From: Sulfuritalea hydrogenivorans sk43H
GTDB lineage: Bacteria; Pseudomonadota; Gammaproteobacteria; Burkholderiales; Rhodocyclaceae
DNA: 40,102 bases
Direction: 5' to 3'
NCBI GenBank assembly: GCA_945870205.1
Contig: CAMBRI010000013.1
Coordinates: 1-40,102 of the forward strand
In this document: positions 9,476 through 19,121 of the stretch, piece after piece
Layout: each line of letters opens with the position of its first letter
Numbering within the stretch: position 1 is the stretch's first letter
Notes under the pieces: generated by a model
The model's database searches: none
Seen by the model: the letters and a program-made list of their open reading frames with translations, nothing else
What the model was told of the DNA's origin: nothing
Made by a program: the position numbers and the translations under genes

Positions 9476-10561
9476 CTATTTCCAGATGGTCAGCGGCGAC
9501 ATCATCCAGACGCCGACCACCAGAATCCAGACCAGCGTCAGCGGCACAAACACCTTCCAGCCCAGGCGCATGATCTGGTCATAGCGATAGCGCGGGAAAG
9601 TGGCGCGAATCCAGAGGAAGAAGAACAGGATCGCCGCCATTTTGGCCGCCATCCAGTGGAAGCCATCGGGCAGGAAGCCGACCGGGGACAACCAGCCGCC
9701 GAGGAAGAAGACTGAAGTCATCGCCGAAATCAGGATCATGTTGGCGTATTCGGCGAGGAAGAACATCGCGAATGCCATGCCGGAATATTCGACCATGTGA
9801 CCGGCAACAATTTCTGACTCGCCTTCCACCACGTCGAACGGCGCACGGTTGGTTTCGGCCACACCCGAAATCAGGTACACCGCGAACATCGGCAGCAAAG
9901 GCAGCCAGTTCCATGAGAGGAAGCCAATGCCCATACCGGCAAAACGTCCCTTGTCCTGCATGCTGACGATCTCGCTCAGGTTGAGGCTGCTCGACACCAT
10001 CAGCACAGTGATCAAACCGAGGCCCATAGCTACCTCGTAGGAAATCATCTGCGCCGAGGCCCGCATGGCGCCAAAAAACGGATATTTTGAATTAGAGGCC
10101 CAACCGGCGATGATGATGCCATAGACGCCAACCGAACTGATCGCCAGCAGGTAGAGCACGCCGGCATCGACATTGGCCAGCACCCAACCCGGAGCAAATG
10201 GAATCACTGCCCAGGCGGCCAGCGCCGGCGCAATCGCCATGATCGGGCCGAGCACGAAGAGCTTCTTGTCGGCCGCAGCCGGGAACAGCACTTCTTTCAG
10301 GAACAACTTCAGGCCGTCGGCGATCGGCTGCAGCAGGCCCCAGGGACCGACCCGATTGGGGCCGATGCGTACCTGCATCCAACCGATGACCTTACGTTCC
10401 CAGAACGTCAGATAGGCCACCGACAACAGCAGCGGGGCCATGATCAGGACGATCTTGGCCAGGGTCCAGAGCAGCGGCCATACCGGCTTGACGAGAGCCC
10501 ACAGCGGCGCCCACAGGGAACCGAGAATCGATGCCAGCAGGTTGAGGACGGTAGCTTCCAT
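9476..10561 (-). CDS. nuoH: NADH-quinone oxidoreductase subunit H
   Basis: This 361-residue membrane subunit forms much of the quinone-binding channel, with eight main helices. Recognisable motifs are [39 protein letters not shown] and [20 protein letters not shown]. The charged loops line the quinone entry path. The ATG at 10561 was chosen because it shares its first base with the nuoG stop (TGATG overlap), typical for tight operons. A start ten codons further upstream is possible but would overlap nuoG by 31 bases with no better ribosome binding site. Confidence 0.95.
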   Translation of the reverse strand: MEATVLNLLASILGSLWAPLWALVKPVWPLLWTLAKIVLIMAPLLLSVAYLTFWERKVIGWMQVRIGPNRVGPWGLLQPIADGLKLFLKEVLFPAAADKKLFVLGPIMAIAPALAAWAVIPFAPGWVLANVDAGVLYLLAISSVGVYGIIIAGWASNSKYPFFGAMRASAQMISYEVAMGLGLITVLMVSSSLNLSEIVSMQDKGRFAGMGIGFLSWNWLPLLPMFAVYLISGVAETNRAPFDVVEGESEIVAGHMVEYSGMAFAMFFLAEYANMILISAMTSVFFLGGWLSPVGFLPDGFHWMAAKMAAILFFFLWIRATFPRYRYDQIMRLGWKVFVPLTLVWILVVGVWMMSPLTIWK

Positions 10562-12903
10562 CACGCCTTCTCCACGCTCAGAACCGCGCACATCGCACCC
10601 AGTGCAACGGTATCTGCATGCGCCGCCGCAATGCGCACTACGCCGTCGGGCAGGCCGGTGTCGAGTTCGGCCGAAAGCGTCACCGTCGCCGCACCGCCGG
10701 TTCCTACTCTTGCGCGATCACCAGCGACCAATCCAAGCTTTCCCAATGTCGCCGCATTCATGCGCGCGGTGGGTGCCGCGGAATCGGTCGCCTGCTGCAG
10801 GGAGGGTGCGCGACGTACCAGCGCATCGGCAAAGTGAATCGGTACGTCGGCCACTCGCTCGACGCCGTTGATGGACGTGTTCAAATTCAGCTCGGCCAGG
10901 TCGATGCCGTTGTCCAGTCCCGATACAAAGTCGGGCTTGCCTGCCAGCGCTTCGCTGCGCACATCCTCGCTGCTGTTGAATTCGAACCCCGGCATGTCGA
11001 GTAGGTTGCCCAGCACGCGCAACACCTTCCAGGCCGGACGTGTTTCGCCCAAGGGCTTGGCGGCGGCGAAGAAACTCTGCACGCGCCCTTCGGTATTGAT
11101 GAAGGTGCCGGACGTTTCCGAGAACGGCGACACCGGTAACAGGACGGCTGCATAATCGAGCATGGCCTGGGACTTGAAGGAAGTCAGGACCACGACTGCC
11201 GCTGCCTTGCCCAGACTGGCCAAAGCTTGCGCACCGTCCGCGCAATCGAATTCGGGCTCGGCGCCCAGTACGACGTAGGCATGGCGCGGATCCTTGAGCA
11301 TCGCCGCGGCACCGAGGCCAGCCGCTCCCGGCGTCGCCTTGCCCACGTAGCCGCCGACGCTGTTGGCAGCCTCGCCGAGGAAACCGAAGCGGCCGCCGAG
11401 GGCGGCTGCCAACTGGCCAGCCAGCGCCTGCAGGGTTGCCGCCTGAGGATGCTGCTGGGCGAAGTTGCCGAGTAGAACAGCGCTGCCGCCATCGCTGCCC
11501 GATGCCAGGCTCTGAGCGATGGCTTGCGCCTCGGCCGACACCGTAACAGCGGCCAGAGCTGTGTCGGAGGCCGTGCCCTTGAGGGCGCAGACCGCCTTGA
11601 CCACCTGGCCCAGCAGGGCCGGCAGTTGCGACGGCGCAGCGATGGCGCGCGCCGTCAGTTTGATCAACAGGTCGTCATCGGCACTGTGCAGCACGCTGAT
11701 CTGTGCGCCACGCTTGGCCGACTGGCGCAGGCGCTGGGCAAGCAGCGGATGGTCCTTGCGCAGGAAGGAACCAACCACCAGTACGCGGTCGAGCTTAGCG
11801 ATATCGGCGATCTTCATGCCCAACCACGGCGTTCCGCGACGGTGCCCGTCGGCGGAGAAGTCGCTCTGACGCAGGCGAAAATCGATGTTCTCGCTGCCCA
11901 TGCCACGCAGCAGTTTCTGCGCCAGATACATTTCTTCCAGTGTCGCGTGCGGACTCAGCAAACCACCAATGGCGGCGCCGCCGTGAGTCTTGGCCACGTC
12001 GCGCAATGCATGTGCGGCATAGTCGAGAGCAACGCTCCAGTCGACCTCCACCCATTGGCCACCCTGCTTCACCATCGGCTTGGTCAGCCGCGCGCTCGAA
12101 CTCAGGCCCTGGTAGGAGAATCGCTCCTTGTCAGTCAGCCAGCATTCGTTGATGTCTTCGTTTTCGAGCGGCAGCACGCGCATCACTTTGTCATGCTTGG
12201 TCTGCACGATCAGGTTGCTGCCCAGACCATCATGCGGGCTCACCGATTTGCGCCGGGATAGTTCCCAGGTGCGCGCCGAAAAACGGAAGGGCTTCGACGT
12301 CAATGCGCCAACTGGGCACAGATCGATGATGTTGCCCGAGAGTTCCGTATTTACGGTCTTGCCGATGAAGGGCATGACTTCGGCACGTTCGCCGCGATAG
12401 GACTGGCCGAGTTCCATGAAGCCGGCTATCTCCGCCGTGAAACGGATGCAGCGCGTGCAGTTGATGCAGCGGGTCATGTCGGTCGACACCAGCGGACCGA
12501 GATCCTTGTCGGGCACGACGCGCTTTTCTTCCTCGTACTTCGAGGCGGACTCGCCGTAACCGACCGCGAGATCCTGCAACTGGCACTCGCCGCCCTGATC
12601 GCAGATCGGGCAATCCAGCGGGTGGTTGATCAGCAGGAACTCCATCACTGCCTTCTGTGCCTTGACGGCCAGATCGGAGTGGGTGAATACCTTCATGCCC
12701 TTGGTCACCGGCGTGGCGCAGGCCGGCATCGGCTTTGGCGCCTTTTCGACCTGGACCAGGCACATGCGGCAGTTGGCCGCGATGGACAACTTCTTGTGGT
12801 AGCAGAAGTGCGGTATGTAGGTGCCCAACTGATGGGCCGCCTCGATGATGGTGCTGCCCTCGGCAACCTCCAGCGTCTTGCCGTCGATCTCGATCTCGAC
12901 CAT
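10561..12903 (-). CDS. nuoG: NADH-quinone oxidoreductase subunit G (iron-sulfur, molybdopterin-fold)
   Basis: This is the 780-residue large peripheral-arm subunit. The N-terminal domain binds the 2Fe-2S cluster N1b through C34, C45, C48 and C62. The His-ligated cluster N5 uses H94, C98, C101 and C107, and cluster N4 uses the CINCTRC motif at C146, C149 and C152 plus a later cysteine near [10 protein letters not shown]. The remaining two thirds is a molybdopterin-oxidoreductase fold. In this family that fold has no cofactor and serves a structural role. The part after about residue 430 is Ala-rich and less conserved. The ATG overlaps the nuoF stop by one base (TAATG). Confidence 0.96.
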   Translation of the reverse strand: MVEIEIDGKTLEVAEGSTIIEAAHQLGTYIPHFCYHKKLSIAANCRMCLVQVEKAPKPMPACATPVTKGMKVFTHSDLAVKAQKAVMEFLLINHPLDCPICDQGGECQLQDLAVGYGESASKYEEEKRVVPDKDLGPLVSTDMTRCINCTRCIRFTAEIAGFMELGQSYRGERAEVMPFIGKTVNTELSGNIIDLCPVGALTSKPFRFSARTWELSRRKSVSPHDGLGSNLIVQTKHDKVMRVLPLENEDINECWLTDKERFSYQGLSSSARLTKPMVKQGGQWVEVDWSVALDYAAHALRDVAKTHGGAAIGGLLSPHATLEEMYLAQKLLRGMGSENIDFRLRQSDFSADGHRRGTPWLGMKIADIAKLDRVLVVGSFLRKDHPLLAQRLRQSAKRGAQISVLHSADDDLLIKLTARAIAAPSQLPALLGQVVKAVCALKGTASDTALAAVTVSAEAQAIAQSLASGSDGGSAVLLGNFAQQHPQAATLQALAGQLAAALGGRFGFLGEAANSVGGYVGKATPGAAGLGAAAMLKDPRHAYVVLGAEPEFDCADGAQALASLGKAAAVVVLTSFKSQAMLDYAAVLLPVSPFSETSGTFINTEGRVQSFFAAAKPLGETRPAWKVLRVLGNLLDMPGFEFNSSEDVRSEALAGKPDFVSGLDNGIDLAELNLNTSINGVERVADVPIHFADALVRRAPSLQQATDSAAPTARMNAATLGKLGLVAGDRARVGTGGAATVTLSAELDTGLPDGVVRIAAAHADTVALGAMCAVLSVEKA

Positions 12904-14246
12904 TACACGGTCCCCGCTGTTGCTGATGCGCTGAAGAAGCCACTGCCCGCGCGCTGCACGTCAGGATCGACGAGGCACTTCTTGTGCTCGATGTGATACT
13001 CGAATTCGCTCTTGAAATGCTTTATGAAACTGCGTACCGGAAATGCGGCGGCATCAGCCAGCGCGCAAATGGTCTTGCCCATCATGTTGTCCGTCACGCG
13101 ATTCAGCAGATCGAGATCTTCGGGGCGACCCTCGCCGTGCTCTATCCGATGGACCACGCGATACAGCCAGCCGCTGCCCTCGCGACAGGGCGTGCATTGG
13201 CCGCAGGATTCCTCGAAATAGAAGTAGGACAGTCGCTCCAGCGCCTTGACCATGCACACGGTTTCGTCCATCACGATCACCGCACCCGAGCCAAGCATCG
13301 AGCCGGCCTTGGCAATCGAGTCGTAGTCCATGGTGCATTCCATCACGACGTCGGCCGGTAGTACCGGGGCCGAGGAACCGCCGGGGATCACCGCCTTGAG
13401 TTTGCGCCCGCCGCGCATGCCACCAGCCATTTCCAGCAGTTTCGCAAACGGGGTGCCCATCGGGACTTCATAGTTGCCGGGACGATTGACATGGCCCGAG
13501 ACGGAGAATAGCTTGGTGCCGCCGTTGTTGGGCTTGCCCAGATTCAGGTAGGCCTCGCCGCCCATGCCGAGGATGAAGGGGATCGCGGCAAAGGTTTCGG
13601 TGTTGTTGATCGTGGTCGGCTTGCCATACAGGCCGAAGTTCGCAGGAAAAGGCGGCTTGAAACGCGGCTGCCCCTTCTTGCCTTCGATGGATTCGAGCAG
13701 GCCGGTTTCTTCGCCGCAAATGTAGGCACCCCAGCCGTGATGCGCAAAGAGGTCGAAGCTGAAGTCGGAGCCAAGAATATTGTTGCCGAGATAGCCGGCG
13801 GCGCGTGCCTGGTCGAGTGCTTCCTCGAAACGCTGGTAGATCTCGAAGATCTCGCCGTGGATATAGTTGTAACCGCGCTTGGCACCCACCGCATAGCCGG
13901 CGATGATCATGCCCTCGATGGTCGAATGCGGATCGAAGCGCAACAGATCGCGGTCCTTGAAGGTGCCCGGTTCGCCCTCGTCGGTGTTGCAGACGACGTA
14001 CTTTTCCGGCGCCGCCTTGGGCATGAAACTCCACTTGAGGCCGGTCGGGAAACCGGCGCCGCCGCGACCGCGCAGGACTGACTTCTTGACCTCGGCGATC
14101 AGGTCGTCCTGGCTCATCTTGCTGGAAAGAATCCGCTTCAGCTGGGCATACCCGCCGCGAGCTTCGTAGTCCTTGAGACTCCAGCCAGCGTCGCCCTTGG
14201 CCCAACCGGTGGTGAGCAGCGGATTGATGGTGTCGATCAGAGCCAT
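12903..14246 (-). CDS. nuoF: NADH-quinone oxidoreductase subunit F (NADH- and FMN-binding)
   Basis: This 447-residue subunit is the entry point for electrons. It binds NADH and FMN and carries cluster N3. The glycine-rich [11 protein letters not shown] (residues 59-69) forms the nucleotide/FMN site, followed by the conserved [14 protein letters not shown] region. The 4Fe-4S motif [12 protein letters not shown] gives C348, C351 and C354, with the fourth cysteine about 40 residues later in [12 protein letters not shown]. Length and motif spacing are normal. The gene begins one base after the nuoE stop region and ends overlapping nuoG by one base. Confidence 0.97.
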   Translation of the reverse strand: MALIDTINPLLTTGWAKGDAGWSLKDYEARGGYAQLKRILSSKMSQDDLIAEVKKSVLRGRGGAGFPTGLKWSFMPKAAPEKYVVCNTDEGEPGTFKDRDLLRFDPHSTIEGMIIAGYAVGAKRGYNYIHGEIFEIYQRFEEALDQARAAGYLGNNILGSDFSFDLFAHHGWGAYICGEETGLLESIEGKKGQPRFKPPFPANFGLYGKPTTINNTETFAAIPFILGMGGEAYLNLGKPNNGGTKLFSVSGHVNRPGNYEVPMGTPFAKLLEMAGGMRGGRKLKAVIPGGSSAPVLPADVVMECTMDYDSIAKAGSMLGSGAVIVMDETVCMVKALERLSYFYFEESCGQCTPCREGSGWLYRVVHRIEHGEGRPEDLDLLNRVTDNMMGKTICALADAAAFPVRSFIKHFKSEFEYHIEHKKCLVDPDVQRAGSGFFSASATAGTV

Positions 14247-14247
14247 T

Positions 14248-14739
14248 TTATTTGCACTCCGCCAACAACTTGTCGATCTGCTCGGGCAACATGAAACTGC
14301 ACATGCGTTTGTTGTTAACGAGCATCACCGGTGCGTCGCCGCAGGCCCCCATGCACTCGCCTTCCTTCAGTGTGAACTTGCCGTCCGCAGTGGTTTCGTT
14401 GAAATCGATGCCGAGCTTTTGCTTTACGTAATCCGCGGCATGAACACCGCCCGACAGGGCGCAGGGGAGGTTGGTGCATACCGTCAGCTTGTATTTGCCT
14501 ACCGGGTTGAGGTCGTACATGTTGTAGAAGCTGGCGACCTCGTAGGCAGCAATCGGCGCCATGCCCAGATAGCTTGCAACGGCAGCGATGGTTTCCTTGG
14601 CCAGCCAGCCCTTTTCGTCCTGCGCAATCACCAGCGCCGCCATCACGGCAGATTGCTTCTGGTCCGCCGGATATTTGGCCACTTCCCGGTCAATTCTTCT
14701 AAGGGATTCGGAGCTCAACATGTCGTATTGATTATTCAT
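14248..14739 (-). CDS. nuoE: NADH-quinone oxidoreductase subunit E (2Fe-2S)
   Basis: This 163-residue thioredoxin-like subunit binds cluster N1a through C88, C93, C129 and C133 ([12 protein letters not shown] and [13 protein letters not shown]). N1a receives an electron from FMN in NuoF. The N-terminal helical domain (about residues 10-75) contains the conserved [16 protein letters not shown] stretch. It is the third partner of the NADH-oxidising module with nuoF and nuoG, which follow directly. It starts eight bases after the nuoD stop. Confidence 0.96.
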   Translation of the reverse strand: MNNQYDMLSSESLRRIDREVAKYPADQKQSAVMAALVIAQDEKGWLAKETIAAVASYLGMAPIAAYEVASFYNMYDLNPVGKYKLTVCTNLPCALSGGVHAADYVKQKLGIDFNETTADGKFTLKEGECMGACGDAPVMLVNNKRMCSFMLPEQIDKLLAECK

Positions 14740-14747
14740 GCGGCGTT

Positions 14748-16001
14748 CTATCGGTCAACGTCGCCAAGCACCAGATCGATGGTGCCGATGACGGCAGTTG
14801 CATCGGCCAGCATGTGGCCGCGGCACATTTCATCGGTTGCGGCCAGGTGAGGAATCCCGGCCGTATGCAGCTTGATGCGGTAAGGCTTGTTTGCCCCGTC
14901 CGATACCGCCCAAACTGCCATCTCCCCCTTGGGATGCTCGATGGCAGCATAGGCTTCGCCGGCCGGCACATGCATGCCTTCGGAAAACAGCTTGAAATGA
15001 TGGATCAGCTCTTCCATGCTGCCCTTCATTTTTTCTCGCGACGGTGGCGCCACCTTGTGGTCGTCGGTAATTACCGGGCCCGGATTCTTCCGCAGCCATT
15101 CGATGCACTGCCTGATGATGCGATTGGCCTGGAACATTTCTTCCATGCGCACCAGATAGCGATCATAGGTGTCGCCATTGACACCGACCGGAATATCGAA
15201 ATCCATGCGGTCATAAACTTCATAGGGCTGCTTCTTGCGCAGATCCCACTCGATGCCTGAACCGCGCAGCATCGCGCCGCTGAAACCCATTTGCAAGGCG
15301 CGCTCGGGGCTGACGACACCAATGCCGACGGTGCGCTGCTTCCAGATTCTGTTGTCGGTCAGCAGGGTATGGTATTCGCTCAGATATACCGGGAAACGGT
15401 TGGTGAAATCCTCGAGGAAATCCAGCAGCGAACCGCTGCGCGCCTCGTTCAGTTCCTTCACCGTCTGCGCGTTCTTGAAGCGGTTTTCCTGATACTTCGG
15501 CATCTGGTCGGGCAGGTCGCGGTAAACACCGCCGGGCCGGTAGTAGGCTTGATGCATCCGCGCGCCGCACACCGCCTCGAGTACGTCGAACAGATCTTCG
15601 CGCTCGCGGAAGGTGTAAAGCACCATGGTCATCGCGCCGATATCGAGAGCATGGGTGCCGATGTTGAGCAGGTGATTCTTGATCCGAGCCACCTCGTCCA
15701 TCATGACGCGTATGTATTGCGCCCGAATCGGCACATCGACGCCAAGCAGTCGCTCGACCGCCAGGCAGTAGGCATGCTCGCTGGGGATCATCGATGTGTA
15801 GTCGAGACGATCCAGATAGGGCAGGGTCTGCAGCCAGGTGCGCGTTTCAGCCAGCTTTTCGGTGCCACGATGCAGCAGGCCGATGTGGGGATCGGCGCGC
15901 ACCACGACTTCGCCGTCCAGTTCCAGGACCAGGCGCAAAACGCCATGAGCAGCCGGATGCTGAGGCCCGAAGTTGAGGGTGTAATTCTTGATGTCAGCCA
16001 C
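14748..16001 (-). CDS. nuoD: NADH-quinone oxidoreductase subunit D
   Basis: This 417-residue 49-kDa subunit, related to the large subunit of [NiFe] hydrogenases, forms the quinone head-group site together with NuoB. The start [20 protein letters not shown] includes the conserved HPAAHG loop. Further marks are [33 protein letters not shown] (with the quinone-site tyrosine) and the C-terminal DLVLGDVDR. The nickel-ligating cysteines of hydrogenases are absent, as is normal for NuoD. The start overlaps the nuoC stop by eight bases. Confidence 0.97.
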   Translation of the reverse strand: MADIKNYTLNFGPQHPAAHGVLRLVLELDGEVVVRADPHIGLLHRGTEKLAETRTWLQTLPYLDRLDYTSMIPSEHAYCLAVERLLGVDVPIRAQYIRVMMDEVARIKNHLLNIGTHALDIGAMTMVLYTFREREDLFDVLEAVCGARMHQAYYRPGGVYRDLPDQMPKYQENRFKNAQTVKELNEARSGSLLDFLEDFTNRFPVYLSEYHTLLTDNRIWKQRTVGIGVVSPERALQMGFSGAMLRGSGIEWDLRKKQPYEVYDRMDFDIPVGVNGDTYDRYLVRMEEMFQANRIIRQCIEWLRKNPGPVITDDHKVAPPSREKMKGSMEELIHHFKLFSEGMHVPAGEAYAAIEHPKGEMAVWAVSDGANKPYRIKLHTAGIPHLAATDEMCRGHMLADATAVIGTIDLVLGDVDR

Positions 16002-16596
16002 GGCCGTCGCCTTTTCCGTACTGTTCTTCGCGCACGATGCGCGGCGTCACTTCGCGCGGCTCGATGGTCACCGGCTGATAGATCACACGCTTCTGCTCCG
16101 GGTCGTAGCGCATCTCGACATAGCCGGAAATCGGGAAGTCCTTGCGGAACGGATGTCCGACGAAGCCGTAGTCGGTCAGGATGCGACGCAGATCGAGGTG
16201 ACCCTCGAAATGAATGCCGAACAAATCAAAGGCTTCGCGTTCATACCAGTTGCCGCTGTTCCATATTTCGGTTACGGATGCCACGACCGGAAATTCGTCG
16301 TCCGGCGCAAACACCTTGACCCGCAAGCGCCAGTTGTGGGTGATCGACAGCAACTGGCTGACGGCCGCATAGCGCTTGCCCTGATAGCCCGTAAACTCGG
16401 AATAGTCGATACCGGAGAGATCCATCAACTGCTCGAAACGCAGCGCGGAATCGTCGCGCAACTGGCGCATCGCATCCAGATAGTTTTCTGCAGGAATCGC
16501 AACAGTCACTTCGCCCAGCGCCAGCACCGGCTCGCCGATGCGATCGCCAAAGCTTTCCTTCAGTTGCCGGCAAAGACGTTCCAGTTTGACGCTCAT
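15994..16596 (-). CDS. nuoC: NADH-quinone oxidoreductase subunit C
   Basis: This 200-residue 30-kDa subunit of the peripheral arm has the signature [20 protein letters not shown] followed by [17 protein letters not shown]. It is a separate gene, not fused to nuoD as in enterobacteria. The ATG at 16596 ([11 protein letters not shown]) gives the usual length. The open frame continues 34 codons further upstream into nuoB, but that extension is unconserved and would overlap nuoB. Overlap with nuoD is eight bases, and the gap to nuoB is 17 bases. Confidence 0.95.
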   Translation of the reverse strand: MSVKLERLCRQLKESFGDRIGEPVLALGEVTVAIPAENYLDAMRQLRDDSALRFEQLMDLSGIDYSEFTGYQGKRYAAVSQLLSITHNWRLRVKVFAPDDEFPVVASVTEIWNSGNWYEREAFDLFGIHFEGHLDLRRILTDYGFVGHPFRKDFPISGYVEMRYDPEQKRVIYQPVTIEPREVTPRIVREEQYGKGDGRG

Positions 16597-16613
16597 GAGA
16601 TAGGCTTGACAGG

Positions 16614-17090
16614 TCAGCGGGCGATGGTGGTGGTACGGCGGATCTTGCTCTGCAACTGGATCAGGCCATACAGCAGCGCCTCTGCCGTTGGCGGGCAACC
16701 GGGAACATAGACATCGACCGGCACAATACGATCGACACCGCGCACCACGGAATAGGAGTAGTGATAGTAACCACCGCCATTGGCGCAGGAACCCATCGAC
16801 AGTACCCAGCGAGGCTCAGCCATCTGATCGTAAACCTTGCGCAGGGCCGGCGCCATCTTGTTAGTCAGCGTTCCGGCGACGATCATCACATCGCTTTGCC
16901 TGGGACTCGGGCGAAACACGATACCGAAACGATCGAGGTCATACCGGGAACACCCGGCGTGGATCATCTCGATGGCGCAACAGGCAAGACCAAAGGTCAT
17001 GGGCCACATCGAACCGGTACGCGTCCAGTTGATGATCTTGTCCAGCGACGTTGTGACAAAGCCTTCCTGCAGGATGCCTTCGATGCTCAT
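16614..17090 (-). CDS. nuoB: NADH-quinone oxidoreductase subunit B (cluster N2)
   Basis: This 158-residue subunit carries the terminal 4Fe-4S cluster N2. Its ligands are the unusual tandem cysteines C37-C38 ([10 protein letters not shown]), C102 ([12 protein letters not shown]) and C132 (VPGCPPTAE). The N-terminal [20 protein letters not shown] is typical of beta- and alphaproteobacterial NuoB. The ATG at 17090 fits family length. An upstream in-frame ATG at 17162 would overlap nuoA and adds an unconserved leader, so it was rejected. The gene lies 22 bases after nuoA. Confidence 0.96.
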   Translation of the reverse strand: MSIEGILQEGFVTTSLDKIINWTRTGSMWPMTFGLACCAIEMIHAGCSRYDLDRFGIVFRPSPRQSDVMIVAGTLTNKMAPALRKVYDQMAEPRWVLSMGSCANGGGYYHYSYSVVRGVDRIVPVDVYVPGCPPTAEALLYGLIQLQSKIRRTTTIAR

Positions 17091-17112
17091 GACCTGATGC
17101 CCTTGATCCGGT

Positions 17113-17487
17113 TCATTCCCAATCCAGCGCTCCTTTGGCCCACGCATACACGTAGCCAACAACGAGGATGCCGATAAACACGAACATTTCGATGAAACCG
17201 AACATCCTCACCGCATCGGTATTGACGATTTCCTTGAAGATCGACGCCCAGGGGAAGAGAAAGGCGATTTCAAGGTCGAACAGGATGAAGAGAATGGCAA
17301 TCAGGTAGTAACGCACGTCGAACTTCATGCGCGCGTCCTCAAAGGGAGCAAAACCGCACTCGAAGGCAGAGAGCTTTTCGCTGTCGGGACGATTGGGGGC
17401 AACCAGCCATCCGAGGAGGATGGGCATGCAACCGAAACCGAGACCCACGAGAACAAAGACGAGGATGGGAAAGTAGTTATCCAGCAT
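17113..17487 (-). CDS. nuoA: NADH-quinone oxidoreductase subunit A
   Basis: This 124-residue, three-helix membrane subunit is the first gene of the nuo operon. The motif [25 protein letters not shown], shortened here to its key part [11 protein letters not shown], is the conserved loop between helices 1 and 2 that closes the quinone channel. [11 protein letters not shown] marks the second helix. No good Shine-Dalgarno sequence precedes the ATG. Instead, a short inverted repeat (GTGGC..GCCAC) lies just before it. No convincing promoter was found in the 111 bases between the tRNA gene and nuoA, so transcription may come from the tpiA or tRNA promoters upstream. Confidence 0.96.
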   Translation of the reverse strand: MLDNYFPILVFVLVGLGFGCMPILLGWLVAPNRPDSEKLSAFECGFAPFEDARMKFDVRYYLIAILFILFDLEIAFLFPWASIFKEIVNTDAVRMFGFIEMFVFIGILVVGYVYAWAKGALDWE

Positions 17488-17598
17488 TTTGGTGGCAAGC
17501 CACTTGACTCGTTATTGTCGGCCGGCCACCCCGCGATGCACTGCAAGACAATCGACGCTCAAAACCATTTTTGCTACTGCGCTTCTGCTGCGAATTCC

Positions 17599-17683
17599 TG
17601 GTGCCGACGGTGAGACTCGAACTCACACAGCTTGCGCCACTACCCCCTCAAGATAGCGTGTCTACCAATTTCACCACGTCGGC
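17599..17683 (-). tRNA. tRNA-Leu (anticodon GAG)
   Basis: An 85-base tRNA is read on the minus strand, starting GCCGACGTGG and ending CCGTCGGCACCA. The acceptor stem GCCGACG/CGTCGGC pairs perfectly and CCA is encoded. The D-arm has the class II sequence TTGGTAGACACG. The anticodon stem CTATC/GGTAG encloses the loop TTGAGGG, giving anticodon GAG, which reads CUC and CUU leucine codons. A long variable arm follows, and the T-arm GTGAG-TTCGAGT-CTCAC is perfect. Strong similarity to E. coli tRNA-Leu(GAG) is evident. It sits between secG and nuoA on the same strand. Confidence 0.96.
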
Positions 17684-17710
17684 AATTTCGTTACTGCGCG
17701 AGCGGCGCAA

Positions 17711-17716
17711 ATTATA
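17711..17716 (-). promoter_or_regulatory. Candidate -10 element for tRNA-Leu
   Basis: A perfect TATAAT on the minus strand lies 27 bases before the mature tRNA 5' end. It is preceded by TGTTA, which can also be read as an extended TGT-TATATA element. The following bases TTGCGCCGCTCGCGC are GC-rich, like the discriminator of stringently controlled stable-RNA promoters. No good -35 hexamer is visible. It could also contribute to transcription of nuoA downstream. Confidence 0.45.
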
Positions 17717-17781
17717 TAACAAGCCATCGACTCGTTCGTGCGCCGCAACAAAAAAATCTATAAACCAGCTTGCTCCACCGC

Positions 17782-18132
17782 TTATTTCGGAATGTCCTTG
17801 GCTTTTGAGTCGGGCGCCGCCGGGGCCTGCACCGGCGAGGCAGGAGCCGTCTGCACGGGCGCCGAGTCCATCACGCTGCCCGATGCCTTGGGACTCGAGG
17901 TGGCAATATAGGAAAGTGCGAGACTGGTCAGGAAAAACACTGCCGCCAGAACTGCCGTCACGCGCGACAGAAAATTCGCCGAGCCGGTGGCGCCGAACAG
18001 GCTGCCCGAAGCACCACTGCCGAAAGCCGCACCCATGTCAGCGCCCTTGCCGTGCTGGAGCAGTACAAAACCGATAACGCTGAGCCCGGCGATGATGTGC
18101 ACGGTCAGAATGATTGTATGCAGCAATTCCAT
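17782..18132 (-). CDS. secG: Protein translocase subunit SecG
   Basis: This 116-residue inner-membrane subunit of the SecYEG channel has two hydrophobic helices (about residues 5-25 and 56-76). The conserved cytoplasmic loop between them, LLQHGKGADMGAAFGSGASG, is the SecG signature. The C-terminal 40 residues are rich in Ala, Pro and Ser and are not conserved, a common feature in betaproteobacterial SecG. The gene starts 21 bases after tpiA. Its product helps SecA-driven protein export. Confidence 0.95.
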   Translation of the reverse strand: MELLHTIILTVHIIAGLSVIGFVLLQHGKGADMGAAFGSGASGSLFGATGSANFLSRVTAVLAAVFFLTSLALSYIATSSPKASGSVMDSAPVQTAPASPVQAPAAPDSKAKDIPK

Positions 18133-18153
18133 GTCAACCTCTTCAGATTATGT

Positions 18154-18897
18154 TCAGGCGGCAGCACAGATGGCGAGAAAGTCCTCCGCCACCAGTGACG
18201 CTCCGCCGATGAGTCCGCCATCGATGTCCGGCTGGCCGAAAAGTTCGGCCGCGTTGTTCGCCTTGACGCTGCCGCCATACAGAATGCGCAGTCCGGCGGC
18301 GATTTCGGCGCTATCTCGCTCGAAACGGGCACGAATCAGCGCATGTACCTCTTGTGCCTGTTGGGGTGATGCGGTGCGTCCGGTGCCGATTGCCCATACC
18401 GGTTCATAGGCGACGACCGCACCGGAAAACGCGGCCACGCCGGAATTGGCGAGAACGGCATCGATCTGGCGCGTCACCACCTTACCGGTAATACCGGCCT
18501 CGCGTTCGGCAAGCGATTCGCCGACGCACAGTACCGGCGTCAGGCCGACCTTAAGCGCCGCCGCAAACTTGGCCGCAACCACGGCGTCGGTGTCGCCAAA
18601 GAAGGAACGACGTTCGGAGTGACCGACCAAAGCATAGCGGCAGCCGAAATCGGTCAGCATCGATCCGCTTACCTCGCCCGTCCATGCCCCCTGGGCGTGC
18701 TCGGACACATCCTGCGCGCCCCAGGCAACGCGACTGCCATCGAGTACGCTTCGAGCCTGCGCAAGGTAGGGGTAAGGCACGCACACGGCGGCCTCGGCAG
18801 AACCTTTGACTCCATCCCGGACGGCATGCAGAAGCGCCAAATTAGTGGCAAGGCTGCCATGCATTTTCCAGTTTCCAGCGACAAGCTTTGCACGCAT
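18154..18897 (-). CDS. tpiA: Triosephosphate isomerase
   Basis: This 247-residue TIM-barrel enzyme interconverts dihydroxyacetone phosphate and glyceraldehyde 3-phosphate in glycolysis and gluconeogenesis. Catalytic residues are all visible: N9 and K11 in AGNWKMHG, H93 in VGHSERRSFF and the base E165 in AYEPVWAIGTG. The phosphate-binding loop residues appear in ILYGGSVKANNA near the C-terminus. Start and length are normal. It is the first gene of the tpiA-secG-tRNA-nuo series and has its own promoter candidate directly upstream. Confidence 0.97.
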   Translation of the reverse strand: MRAKLVAGNWKMHGSLATNLALLHAVRDGVKGSAEAAVCVPYPYLAQARSVLDGSRVAWGAQDVSEHAQGAWTGEVSGSMLTDFGCRYALVGHSERRSFFGDTDAVVAAKFAAALKVGLTPVLCVGESLAEREAGITGKVVTRQIDAVLANSGVAAFSGAVVAYEPVWAIGTGRTASPQQAQEVHALIRARFERDSAEIAAGLRILYGGSVKANNAAELFGQPDIDGGLIGGASLVAEDFLAICAAA

Positions 18898-18929
18898 GAT
18901 GGCACGGAAGCATTTATACGAAGCCCACG

Positions 18930-18959
18930 ATTATAGCGACTGCGCCGGTCGAATGCCAG
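18930..18959 (-). promoter_or_regulatory. Candidate sigma-70 promoter of tpiA
   Basis: On the minus strand, CTGGCA (18959-18954, four of six matches to TTGACA) is followed after 18 bases by a perfect TATAAT (18935-18930). The predicted transcription start near 18923 leaves a leader of about 26 bases before the tpiA ATG. The element lies in the divergent intergenic region shared with frdA. Confidence 0.5.
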
Positions 18960-19040
18960 ACTGCCCAAGCGTCCGCCAGGGAATCATCCATCCAATTCGA
19001 CACGCAACACGATGCCCGGATCATTTTCGGTTCATTCAAT

Positions 19041-19054
19041 TTGACACAAATCAA
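19041..19054 (+). promoter_or_regulatory. FNR/ANR-type binding site upstream of frdA
   Basis: The sequence TTGACACAAATCAA matches the FNR consensus TTGAT-N4-ATCAA at nine of ten specified bases. Its centre (19047.5) lies 41.5 bases before a predicted start at about 19089, the standard class II activator position. A -10-like GAGAAT sits at 19076-19081, as expected. This predicts activation of frdABCD and the following genes under oxygen limitation. It also shows that the TTG at 19041, in frame with frdA, is operator sequence and not a start codon. Confidence 0.65.
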
Positions 19055-19075
19055 CAAGAAGGCCGGCAAAGCGCA

Positions 19076-19081
19076 GAGAAT
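19076..19081 (+). promoter_or_regulatory. Candidate -10 element of the frd operon
   Basis: GAGAAT matches the TATAAT consensus at four of six positions. It is placed 22 bases after the FNR-like site, so a start near 19088-19089 fits both elements. A weak -10 without a -35 hexamer is usual for FNR-dependent class II promoters. Confidence 0.4.
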
Positions 19082-19121
19082 GGCGACCCAAGACCAACGC
19101 AATTCGACATGGATGGGCACG

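Noticed and set aside
10562-10591. Upstream start of nuoH adding ten residues
   Set aside because: The extension is not conserved and would overlap nuoG by 31 bases, whereas the ATG at 10561 forms a classic one-base TGATG overlap.
16597-16698. Upstream start of nuoC adding 34 residues
   Set aside because: It would overlap nuoB, and the added sequence is unlike any NuoC.
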